Below, piece by piece: positions 1-5,967 of a stretch of DNA of 6,476 nt. Position 1 is the first letter of the stretch. The number at the start of each line of letters is the position of its first letter. Made by a program: the position numbers and the translations under genes. The stretch is taken from the NCBI GenBank assembly GCA_021161685.1, contig JAGHAD010000107.1, forward strand, positions 1-6,476, given 5' to 3'. Below the pieces are notes generated by a model, which saw only the letters and a program-made list of their open reading frames with translations, ran no database searches and was not told the DNA's origin. Origin of the DNA: Thermoplasmata archaeon. Its GTDB lineage: Archaea; Thermoplasmatota; E2; DHVEG-1; B18-G2.

Positions 1-485
1 GTCCAGCTATTATCGAGGGAAAACTAAGGAGCAGAGGTTTAGATGTTGTTGGGCTAGATAAATCAATGGAAATGTTGCTTCTATCAGATAGGCAGATTTC
101 TCTGGTGGTGGGAGATGCTGAAGATTTACCTTTTAAGGATAAGTCCTTTGACTGCGCCCTTTTCCTGACATCCATAGAATTTATCGATGATCCCAGGAAG
201 AGTTTGTCCGAAACAAGGAGGGTTGTGAGGAGGAAGGCTTTGTTTTTAATACTCAATCCAAGATCGATCTACTTCGCTGAAAGAACCTCAAAGGGAGATT
301 CTTATATCAAGAAGTATCTGAAGCACATGGATATCGAAAGGTTGAGATCCATCATAAGCGATTACTTCTACATCGGACTCGAAACCTATTTTCTCGGAAT
401 CAGGAGAAAGAAGGTGTTTGATACCGAAAACCCAAATGAAGCTAGCCTTTACGTCTTGGAAGGTCATCTTCCAGAAACATTTTAG
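1..485 (+). CDS. Class I SAM-dependent methyltransferase, C-terminal part (5' end outside window)
   Basis: The reading frame is open from base 3, so the gene begins before the window; the first internal ATG (66) is not the start. The visible 160 residues begin just after the glycine-rich SAM loop (motif I). VVGLDKSMEML is the strand ending in the acidic residue that holds the SAM ribose, GDAEDLPF is the usual adenine-side motif, and FDCALFLTSIEFIDDP is motif II/III, followed by a helix typical of Methyltransf_11 proteins (SETRRVVR). The substrate cannot be told from sequence. The protein is soluble, with no membrane segment. The stop is 3 to 24 bases before the next gene, so the two are probably co-transcribed. 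The methyltransferase fold is clear; calling it a specific enzyme would be guesswork. Confidence 0.85.
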   Translation, partial: PAIIEGKLRSRGLDVVGLDKSMEMLLLSDRQISLVVGDAEDLPFKDKSFDCALFLTSIEFIDDPRKSLSETRRVVRRKALFLILNPRSIYFAERTSKGDSYIKKYLKHMDIERLRSIISDYFYIGLETYFLGIRRKKVFDTENPNEASLYVLEGHLPETF

Positions 486-509
486 AGATTGCAAGGGCTT
501 TCGCCTTCC

Positions 510-1430
510 ATGCTTACCTTTGGTCCCGTACCTTCAAGGAGACTGGGAAAGAGCTTGGGTATAAACAATCTTCCTCACAAGATCTGTAGCTATTCCTGCA
601 TATACTGTCAGCTTGGCAGGACAATGGATAAAACGATTGAAAGAAAATCGTATTTTAGACCAGAGGAGATAAGAAGGGAAGTTGAGAAAAAGATAGAGGA
701 ATTCAAGGAAATAGATTTTCTCACCTTCGTTCCAAATGGTGAACCAACCTTGGATGTTAACCTTGGAAGGGAGATCAAAGAGCTCAAGGATTTTTCCATG
801 AAGATAGCTGTCATAACCAATGGATCTCTCCTGTGGAGAGAAGACGTTAGGAAAGATTTGATGGAAGCGGATTGGATATCTATCAAGATAGATAGCGTAG
901 ATAGAAAAATATGGTCGGCCATAAACAGACCTCACCCCTCTCTAAACCTAGAAAAAGTCCTCGATGGAATTCTTGAATTCTCTTCAAACTTCAATGGCTT
1001 CTTGGCAACCGAAACCATGCTTCTCGATGGAATTAACGATTCCAAATTTGGAAAATTCGTTGAATTTCTGGAAAAGCTGAATCCGAACAAGAGCTATATA
1101 TCTGTGCCAATAAGACCGCCGGCAGAGGATTGGGTGAAGCCAGCAAGAGAGGATAAGCTAAACCAACTCTACCAGGAGATCAGGGAGAGGAGTATAGATG
1201 TTGAGCTCCTGATCCACTATGAAGGCAGGGATTTTGGTATATCGGAGGATATCAAAGAAAGCATCCTATCTATAGCTTCCGTTCATCCTCTCAGGGAAGA
1301 TTACCTGCTGGATTTACTCGCAAAAGCTAAGGCAGATAAGCATGTGCTTATCGAGCTAGTTGAGGAAGGGAAACTCTCAGAGGTGGTTTACAGGGGTATG
1401 AAGTTCTATGTGAAAAGGATGAAAAGGTGA
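510..1430 (+). CDS. Radical SAM protein, UPF0026 / COG0731-like
   Basis: This 306-residue protein opens with MLTFGPVPSRRLGKSLGINN, the N-terminal signature of the UPF0026 family (MJ1312-like, family assignment from memory). The 4Fe-4S ligands are C26, C30 and C33 in KICSYSCIYCQLGRT, and FVPNGEPT (residues 73-80) is the SAM-binding GGE-type motif. The last 50 or so residues are helical and charged and look like the small winged-helix tail seen in this family. A TTG at 489 would add seven residues, but the family motif begins right after the ATG at 510, so I chose 510; neither has a strong ribosome binding site. It lies between a methyltransferase and an OsmC gene in a tight + strand run. The reaction is unknown; COG0731 also includes TYW1-like wyosine enzymes, but nothing here shows tRNA modification. 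Confidence 0.88.
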   Translation: MLTFGPVPSRRLGKSLGINNLPHKICSYSCIYCQLGRTMDKTIERKSYFRPEEIRREVEKKIEEFKEIDFLTFVPNGEPTLDVNLGREIKELKDFSMKIAVITNGSLLWREDVRKDLMEADWISIKIDSVDRKIWSAINRPHPSLNLEKVLDGILEFSSNFNGFLATETMLLDGINDSKFGKFVEFLEKLNPNKSYISVPIRPPAEDWVKPAREDKLNQLYQEIRERSIDVELLIHYEGRDFGISEDIKESILSIASVHPLREDYLLDLLAKAKADKHVLIELVEEGKLSEVVYRGMKFYVKRMKR

Positions 1431-1446
1431 AATTGTTTACCTTATT

Positions 1447-1453
1447 GGTGGAT
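1447..1453 (+). promoter_or_regulatory. Ribosome binding site deciding the OsmC start
   Basis: GGTGGAT lies three bases before the ATG at 1457 and can pair with the 3' end of archaeal 16S rRNA. It favours 1457 over the in-frame GTG at 1427, which overlaps the stop of the upstream gene and would add ten residues not typical of the family. Confidence 0.55.
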
Positions 1454-1456
1454 AGA

Positions 1457-1879
1457 ATGAAAGCTATCGTGAAGCAGGTCGAGGGGCTGACCTTTATAGC
1501 TAAAGCGGATAGTAACCATTGGATAGTCATAGACGGACCAAAGGAGTATTTTGGATCGGAAGCGGCACCAAGACCGATGGAGCTCCTGCTCATTTCTTTG
1601 GGTAGCTGTACCGCAAGCGATGTAGCTGCTATACTGAAGAAGAAAAAGGTCAAGATGGAGGGGTTTGAGGTAAGGCTCGAGGCTGAGAGAAAGGATGAGC
1701 ATCCGAAGGTTTTCACCAAAATCCATATTGAATTCATATTCTATGGAAAAGGAATAAGAGAAGAAGATGTCAGGAGAGCTATAGAACTGTCTCAAAACAA
1801 GTATTGCCCGATATCGGCCATGTTGAGGAAAGCCGTTGAGATAAGCTATTCTTACAAGATTGTTGAGAATAGGAAATGA
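1457..1879 (+). CDS. OsmC family protein (thiol peroxidase-like)
   Basis: A 140-residue protein of normal length for the short archaeal/YhfA-type OsmC group. Family members are homodimers that reduce organic hydroperoxides using two cysteines. Both are present: C51 in LLLISLGSCTASDV and C117 in NKYCPISAML. The segment APRPMELL (residues 37-44) carries the glutamate (E42) expected near the active site. The pattern HPKVFTKIHIEFIFYGKGI matches the central beta strands. It is soluble and cytoplasmic. It follows the radical SAM gene by 26 bases and is probably in the same transcript, which could link an oxygen-sensitive iron-sulfur enzyme with peroxide defence (inference). Many OsmC relatives are uncharacterised, so peroxidase activity is inferred from the cysteine pair only. 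Confidence 0.92.
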   Translation: MKAIVKQVEGLTFIAKADSNHWIVIDGPKEYFGSEAAPRPMELLLISLGSCTASDVAAILKKKKVKMEGFEVRLEAERKDEHPKVFTKIHIEFIFYGKGIREEDVRRAIELSQNKYCPISAMLRKAVEISYSYKIVENRK

Positions 1880-1892
1880 ATATGGTCCGATG

Positions 1893-1907
1893 GAAAGTTT
1901 TTTAAGT
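1893..1907 (+). promoter_or_regulatory. Archaeal BRE/TATA promoter of the RNase P RNA
   Basis: GAAAGTTTTTTAAGT has a purine-rich BRE-like start followed by a TATA-like stretch centred near 1902. That is 26-28 bases before the first base of the P1 helix at 1930, the spacing expected for archaeal RNA polymerase. It lies in the 50-base gap after the OsmC stop, so RNase P RNA probably has its own promoter. Confidence 0.65.
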
Positions 1908-1929
1908 AAGCTTCGATAAACTTTAATCT

Positions 1930-2240
1930 GCTGGGAGTAGGCGGGCGGCTGACGGTGAAGGGCTGAGTCGCCCTTCGCTGAGGAAAGTCCCCCCTCGCTC
2001 CGGGCCGGGGAGGTGCGAAAGCACCAGGGGCGAGAGTCCCTAACAGGGGAGCAGAAACGACACAGCCAGCGGGTAATGCGATGATGGATTTGATCCTGAG
2101 GTCCCCGCTGGATTTGTTGAAACGGCCCCTGTCCCCGGAGCAAGCCCAAGCAGTGGAATCGGTTGCCCGGACCGTCCACGGGTGGGGCGCATAGTAGAAT
2201 GCCGCCTAAAACAGAAGGGGGCTTACGGCCTACACCCAGC
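1930..2240 (+). ncRNA. rnpB: RNase P RNA (catalytic RNA subunit, type A-like)
   Basis: This RNA removes the 5' leader from precursor tRNAs, together with small archaeal proteins. The universally conserved core is present: GAGGAAAGTCC at 1980-1990 (CR-I), TAACAGGGGAGCAGAAAC around 2041-2058 (CR-II/III), and AACAGAAGGGGGCTTAC around 2210-2226 (CR-V). CR-I (AAGTCCCCC) pairs with CR-V (GGGGGCTT) to form P4, including the characteristic bulged U. The ends close in a long P1 helix: 1930-1942 pairs with 2228-2240 in 12 of 13 positions, which sets the boundaries to within a few bases. It is strikingly G+C rich (43 of 60 bases in 1981-2040) against AT-rich neighbours, as in thermophiles. I see no stem or T-run terminator after it; the next gene's ATG is nine bases away. 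Confidence 0.96.
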
Positions 2241-2249
2241 CCCTAAAAT

Positions 2250-2978
2250 ATGTACGATCCGCTAAGGTTATCTGAAAGGGTAGAAGAGGTCGTTTGCAAA
2301 GGTATTAAGAGAAAGTACTACAGGTTTAGGGCAACGAGGTTTTATGGAGGTATATCCACAGCGGATGCGGTTGGGTGCAACCTAAGATGCAAGTTCTGCT
2401 GGTCGGGAAGAAGTGTCTGGAATCCAGAAAAAGTTGGCGAATTCTACACTCCTAAGGAGGTTGCTTCGAAATTATGCGCCATTGCAAGAAAAAATGGATA
2501 TGATATGGTCAGAGTATCTGGCGGAGAGCCAACCATAGGAAAAACGCATCTCATAGAGCTTCTGAAGGAAATACCAAAGAATCTACTTTTCATCCTAGAA
2601 ACGAACGGTATCCTGCTTGGTGCATCTAAAAGCTATGTGAAAGAACTCACACGGTTTCCAAATCTGCACGTGAGGGTATGCCTTAAAGGGTGCGACGAGA
2701 AGGAATTCTCCCTGCTGACGGGTGCCAGTCATGGATTCGAATATCAATTAAAAGCACTGGAATTTCTGATGGAGGAGAAATTAAGTTTTAATATAGCTCT
2801 AGTATCAATGAAGAGGGATAGAAGTGTGCTTTTCAAAAGGTTAAAGGAGATGGGTATGGGGGATATCCTGCTCGAAGAAGAGTACATTAAGTTATATCCT
2901 TCGGTTAAAGAAAGGTTAAGGAAAACGAATCTCCTTCAGCGTTTCATTGAGAGTGGGTATTGCATTGAAATTGGATAG
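2250..2978 (+). CDS. Radical SAM protein, uncharacterised archaeal type
   Basis: A 242-residue soluble protein. The iron-sulfur ligands are C43, C47 and C50 in GCNLRCKFCW, and RVSGGEPTIG (residues 88-97) is the SAM-binding GGE motif. The segment KYYRFRATRFYGGISTAD just before the cysteines resembles a group of archaeal radical SAM proteins of unknown function (recalled, not searched). It is short, with a compact barrel and no obvious auxiliary cluster: other cysteines (C16, C76 and those in RVCLKGCDEK) do not form a recognisable cluster motif. The ATG lies nine bases after the RNase P RNA helix, with neither ribosome binding site nor room for a promoter outside the RNA gene. It is therefore probably read from an RNase P read-through transcript or from a promoter inside that gene. 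Its stop is two bases from the end of pyrF, which faces it. Confidence 0.88.
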   Translation: MYDPLRLSERVEEVVCKGIKRKYYRFRATRFYGGISTADAVGCNLRCKFCWSGRSVWNPEKVGEFYTPKEVASKLCAIARKNGYDMVRVSGGEPTIGKTHLIELLKEIPKNLLFILETNGILLGASKSYVKELTRFPNLHVRVCLKGCDEKEFSLLTGASHGFEYQLKALEFLMEEKLSFNIALVSMKRDRSVLFKRLKEMGMGDILLEEEYIKLYPSVKERLRKTNLLQRFIESGYCIEIG

Positions 2979-2980
2979 CA

Positions 2981-3772
2981 TCATCTGTATCCGTTAATCT
3001 GGTCTCTTATCTCCTTTGCCACCTTCCTTGCACATACATCAAAATCATTTCCAGAACTTGCATAGATTATGCTTCTAGAAACACTGATGATCGCCTTCCT
3101 TCCATGTTCATTTGTACCGAACTTCACCGCTTTTTCCAGATCTCCTCCTTGTGTCCCTACTCCAGGTATAAGGATAAATCTATCTTCACCCAAAGCTTCT
3201 CTTATAGCACCTAATTCCTTTGGATAAGTGGCACCAGCGACCGCACCGCAATTTTCTCCCCATTCCCTTATCTTTCTTGCAACGAACATGTAAAGAGGTT
3301 CTTTCCTTTCCCCCACTTTCAAATCGTGTAATTCTCCCGCAGATGGATTAGATGTCCTGCATAGGATGAAAATGTACTTGTCTCCATATTTGGTGAATGG
3401 CTCTATGCAGTCTCTTCCTAAGTATGGATTTACAGTAACCGCATCCCCTCCAAGTACTTCAAAAGCTTCTCTTGCATACATCTCAGCAGAATGGTGAACG
3501 TCATTTGCCTTCATGTCGAGTATAGCTGGGATGCCCTGTAAATGTTCCATGGTTTCCATCAAAAGATCCATACCATCCCTTCCCATAGCTCTATAGAAGG
3601 CTAGATTAATCTTGTAACAGCAGACGAGATCTTTGGTTGAGTCGATAATTCTCTTGTTAAATTCAGTGGGCTTGACTCCATTTGGCAATTTGTTTTTGAT
3701 TATATCTAGCCCAATACAGAGCAAACTATCGTTTTCATCAACAAGTTTTTCTATCTTTCTTTCGAATTTCAC
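2981..3772 (-). CDS. pyrF: Orotidine 5'-phosphate decarboxylase, long (type 2) form
   Basis: Converts orotidine 5'-phosphate to UMP, the last step of pyrimidine synthesis, in the cytoplasm. The 263-residue length and motifs fit the long PyrF subfamily (TIGR02127-like), not the shorter enzyme of most archaea. The catalytic charged network is visible as K54 (CCYKINLAFY) and D86, K88 and D91 in LDMKANDVHHSAEMYA; D23 in CIGLDI should hold the ribose. LIPGVGTQGGDLEKAV and ISVSRSIIYAS are the phosphate-binding motifs. The start is a GTG at 3772 with no ribosome binding site, about 25 bases from a TATA-like element, so the mRNA is probably leaderless. It is divergent from the glycosyltransferase gene and convergent with the radical SAM gene. 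No other pyrimidine gene is adjacent. Confidence 0.95.
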   Translation of the reverse strand: MKFERKIEKLVDENDSLLCIGLDIIKNKLPNGVKPTEFNKRIIDSTKDLVCCYKINLAFYRAMGRDGMDLLMETMEHLQGIPAILDMKANDVHHSAEMYAREAFEVLGGDAVTVNPYLGRDCIEPFTKYGDKYIFILCRTSNPSAGELHDLKVGERKEPLYMFVARKIREWGENCGAVAGATYPKELGAIREALGEDRFILIPGVGTQGGDLEKAVKFGTNEHGRKAIISVSRSIIYASSGNDFDVCARKVAKEIRDQINGYR

Positions 3773-3790
3773 GTTTTGAAAAAATCGTAT

Positions 3791-3803
3791 ATCTATTTAA
3801 CTG
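3791..3803. promoter_or_regulatory. Shared TATA-like element for divergent leaderless genes
   Basis: The 51 bases between two divergent GTG starts (3772 on the - strand, 3824 on the + strand) contain one TATA-like core, TATTTAA at 3794-3800, read as TTAAATA on the other strand. The midpoint of the two starts is 3798. It is thus about 26 bases from each start, the archaeal TATA-to-start distance, on both strands. On the - strand a purine-rich AAACAG precedes it as a possible BRE; on the + strand the BRE is less convincing. Confidence 0.55.
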
Positions 3804-3823
3804 TTTGGAGAATTTTGGTTTGT

Positions 3824-4891
3824 GTGAAGGTGTTGTACAGCGTATGCTCTTGGGGGTTTGGACACGCAACGAGATCCTTACCCATAATAAGAAAATTGAA
3901 AGAAGAAGGGAATCATTTAACCATCATCAGCAGTGGAGAATCTCTAAATCTCTTAAAGAGAGAAGTTGGAGAAGCAGTTTTTATAGATATTCCGGACTAT
4001 CCCGTCATAATCTCGGAGGAGTCTACAAAACTCTTCGCAAAAGGATTAATCTACGGATCCTTCTCCTTGTGGAGGCTCGAAAAGAACCTCAGAAGAATTT
4101 CGAAGTTGGTTGAAAGAGAAAAGTTCGATATCATCATATCTGATGGAAGGTATGATACGTACAGCAGAAGAATACCATCCTTTTTCATATCTCATCAAGT
4201 TAGAATAAAGAATCCTTTTGATCTTCGCCTTTTGGAGATAGAAAGCGAATTGTTCAATCTCTTTTTCATGAGGAGGTTTAAAGCTTTCATTGTTCCAGAC
4301 TTCGAGGGAGAAGAAAACCTGTCCGGAGACCTGTCTCATAATCTAGAACTAATAGATGAGAGCAAACTATGTTACGTTGGTCCACTTTCAGATTTCAAGA
4401 AGGGAGATGAGCATGAAGACATAGATGTGCTCATATCTATATCTGGGCCTGAGCCTTATAGGAGCGATTTCGAGAGAAAGATAATGGATCAGATAGATGG
4501 AGTAAAAGGCAAAATAGTTGTCACCCTTGGAAAGATAAAAGAAGAGGATAGAAAACTAAGCTCAGATGTAACGGTATATGGATATCTAAGCAGAGAGGAG
4601 AGAGAGGTGGTGATGAACAGGTCTAAGCTCATAGTATCGAGATCGGGATACTCGACGATTATGGATCTTGCCGTACTTAACAAGAAAGCCCTGCTTGTAC
4701 CAACCCCTGGGCAGGTGGAGCAAGAGTATCTTGCAAGGTACCATATGGAGAGGGGGACCTTTTACTCTGTAAAACAGAGGGACATGGATCTATCTAGAGA
4801 TATAGAAAAGGCAAAGAAAGCTAGTGGCATAAAAGTGAGTTGGAACGTTAACAAAACGGTTGAAAAGGTTTTTGATGTCATATTTGCATAA
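3824..4891 (+). CDS. MurG-like glycosyltransferase (GT28-type, MJ1255 family)
   Basis: A 355-residue GT-B fold protein. [20 protein letters not shown] (residues 3-22) is the N-terminal glycine-rich loop with the GHxTRS motif. [20 protein letters not shown] (from residue 272) and [14 protein letters not shown] (from 293) form the nucleotide-sugar-binding region typical of MurG/GT28 and of the archaeal and bacterial MJ1255/VC2487 family. Donor and acceptor are unknown. There is no membrane segment, so it would act in the cytoplasm or peripherally at the membrane. The frame is open back to a TTG at 3776, but the family's MKVLYSV-type start is the GTG at 3824, which also fits the promoter distance; a weak GGAG at 3807-3810 is too far away to count as a ribosome binding site. 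It ends 22 bases before the broken SPL-like gene. Confidence 0.9.
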   Translation: MKVLYSVCSWGFGHATRSLPIIRKLKEEGNHLTIISSGESLNLLKREVGEAVFIDIPDYPVIISEESTKLFAKGLIYGSFSLWRLEKNLRRISKLVEREKFDIIISDGRYDTYSRRIPSFFISHQVRIKNPFDLRLLEIESELFNLFFMRRFKAFIVPDFEGEENLSGDLSHNLELIDESKLCYVGPLSDFKKGDEHEDIDVLISISGPEPYRSDFERKIMDQIDGVKGKIVVTLGKIKEEDRKLSSDVTVYGYLSREEREVVMNRSKLIVSRSGYSTIMDLAVLNKKALLVPTPGQVEQEYLARYHMERGTFYSVKQRDMDLSRDIEKAKKASGIKVSWNVNKTVEKVFDVIFA

Positions 4892-4913
4892 GGGACGTTT
4901 TCCTTTTAGCGAT

Positions 4914-5522
4914 ATGGTAAAAGAAATCCTCTCTAAGACGATCTTGAACAAGCATAAGAAAAGGGATGAGTGGTTCTTAGATGATTACTCTTTAAATCCG
5001 TATCAACTTTGCGATTTCAATTGCATCTATTGCTACATTCGTGGTAGCAAATATGGGAAAAAAAAACATGAAACAAGGATTATCAGCGAAGATAAATGCC
5101 CAAGCTTTACTTGAAAAAGAGTTGCTGAAAAGAGCTAAAAAGAAAGGGGTATGGCTTCATTGCCCTGAGCTCATCAACAGAACCTTGGATGCACATTGAA
5201 GAGAGATATGAGCTTACAAAGAAATGCTTAGAAGTTATCGCCAGGTTTAAATTTCCGGTCCATTGCTTAACGAAATCAACTTTAATTTTCAGAGATTTGG
5301 ATCTGCTAGAGGAAATCGATGAAAGAGTGATTTTGCAAATTTCAAACCGATTACGTTTTTGTGGGGGCTTTAACTTTGTATGGTATCGGAAAGGAGCTTT
5401 ATTACAAAATTATAGAGAAGCATTTTCCCGAGTTGTTAGTAAAGTACAAGCAACTCTTTAGAATATTTAATCAGCCAAGCAGAGCTCATCAGCTAAAGCT
5501 TGAAGAAAAAGCAAAAGAATAA
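4914..5522 (+). pseudogene. SPL-like (COG1533) radical SAM gene, broken by two frameshifts and a deletion
   Basis: The intact relatives are radical SAM proteins of the spore photoproduct lyase group, whose archaeal role is unknown. Piece 1 (4914-5057) holds [18 protein letters not shown] with ligands C33, C37 and C40. The frame then shifts by one at a run of nine A's (5058-5066) and continues as [20 protein letters not shown]. It shifts again at GGGG (5146-5149) into YGFIALSSSTEPWMHIEERY, PVHCLTKSTLIFRDLDLLEE and ERVILQIS. Near 5341-5349 it jumps to the third frame, DYVFVGALTLYGIGKELYY and LFRIFNQPSRAHQLKLEE, ending at TAA 5520-5522. About 80-100 residues of the family's middle region are missing there (inferred from usual length). 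The start could instead be the ATG at 4875. No ribosome binding site is seen. The deletion means this is not just sequencing error. Confidence 0.88.
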
Positions 5523-5533
5523 AGAGGCTCGCA

Positions 5534-5899
5534 ATGGCAACTATTGCACCCTATATAAGGGCAAAACCAAACGAGGCAAAGCTCTGCTTAGAGGTTGTTG
5601 AGAAACTAATGCGAGAAGAAGATAAGAATGTTAGAAAAGCGATCGCTTGGGCTTTAAGAGAAATTTCGAAAAAGGATCCAAAAACTGCCCATGAATTTTT
5701 GCAAAGATACGCAAGCTCTGAAGATGTCAATACAAGATGGATAGTAAGAGAAGGTTCTAAGAAATTTCAAGAGAAAAACTTAACGATCGCAAAATTTAAT
5801 TCCCAGAAAATGCAATTATTTTATGCCTTGTATCGAAGGCCCCTGGGAGAAAGGCATGACCAGGGGTGCAAGCGCAAGGCGACATCGGGCACCGGATGA
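5534..5899 (+). pseudogene. AlkD-like HEAT-repeat DNA repair protein, C-terminal remnant
   Basis: Residues 1-83 form amphipathic helices of HEAT type. NVRKAIAWALREISKKDP matches the AlkD signature around the base-stacking tryptophan (compare KAIGWxLRE), and NTRWIVREGSKKF matches the C-terminal helix of the DNA alkylation repair family. Full proteins have about 220-240 residues, so the N-terminal two thirds, with the WD pair needed for glycosylase activity, are missing. In-frame sequence before the ATG reads IKRLA and then merges with the SPL-like pseudogene; the frame is closed by a TGA at 5501. A GAGG six bases before the ATG could still allow translation. After KKFQEKN (about 5785) the frame runs through an AT-rich stretch and into the G+C-rich RNA island, giving a tail (RRPLGERHDQGCKRKATSGTG) that does not look like protein. 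It is probably dead, but a short HEAT protein cannot be excluded. Confidence 0.65.
5791..5803 (+). promoter_or_regulatory. Possible TATA-type promoter of the structured RNA island
   Basis: AAAATTTAATTCC is a TATA-like stretch centred near 5797. This would place a transcript start near 5823, just where ATGCCTT and the first helix of the G+C-rich island begin. A second AT stretch at 5814-5824 could serve instead. AT-rich surroundings make chance matches likely. Confidence 0.3.
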
Positions 5900-5960
5900 G
5901 GGGTCCCTTCCCAATCTAAGGATTCGTATCCAGAAATGAGGAGGAGGATACCCCGGTGCC
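5823..5960 (+). ncRNA. Candidate structured RNA of unknown class
   Basis: The G+C content jumps from 16 of 60 bases (5761-5820) to 39 of 60 (5841-5900), as it does in the RNase P RNA of this window, and no protein reading is convincing here. Perfect helices can be read directly: 5840-5846 with 5860-5866 (CCCCTGG/CCAGGGG); 5888-5895 with 5953-5960 (GGCACCGG/CCGGTGCC); 5926-5931 with 5946-5951 (GTATCC/GGATAC) inside the latter; and small hairpins at 5867-5876 and 5913-5924. ATGCCTT (5823-5829) can pair with AAGGCAT (5851-5857) in the loop of the first helix, making a pseudoknot. It does not match tRNA, 5S, SRP RNA or box C/D RNA by eye. Strand is a guess from the upstream TATA-like element; most helices would also form on the - strand, where it would be the 3' UTR of the lipoprotein gene. 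Confidence 0.5.
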
Positions 5961-5967
5961 TCACATT

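Noticed and set aside
1442..2179. Long open frame of 245 codons on the - strand
   Set aside because: It runs opposite the well supported OsmC gene and through the RNase P RNA; its translation has no recognisable motif and it is a composition artefact.
3776..3823. TTG start at 3776 for the glycosyltransferase
   Set aside because: The 16 extra residues do not resemble the family N-terminus, would cover the shared promoter element, and lack a ribosome binding site.
4897..4909. Pyrimidine-rich run after the glycosyltransferase as a terminator
   Set aside because: GTTTTCCTTTTAG is short and interrupted; archaeal T-rich terminators of this quality arise often by chance in AT-rich DNA.
5058..5149. 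Frameshifts in the SPL-like gene as sequencing errors or programmed frameshifting
   Set aside because: Both lie in homopolymers, so errors are possible, but the third lesion near 5345 also lacks a large family-conserved block, which neither explanation accounts for.
5918..5933. tRNA T-arm-like sequence GGATTCGTATCC
   Set aside because: The loop lacks the conserved A58, the stem has only about three good pairs with a seven-base loop, and no acceptor, D or anticodon arm can be built around it.
5823..5960. Right end of an IS200/IS605 element with a TnpB guide (omega) RNA
   Set aside because: The hairpins and the GAGGAGGAGGATACCCC stretch are reminiscent of such ends, but there is no TnpB or TnpA sequence in the window and no recognisable element boundary. 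Kept only as a possible explanation of the RNA island.
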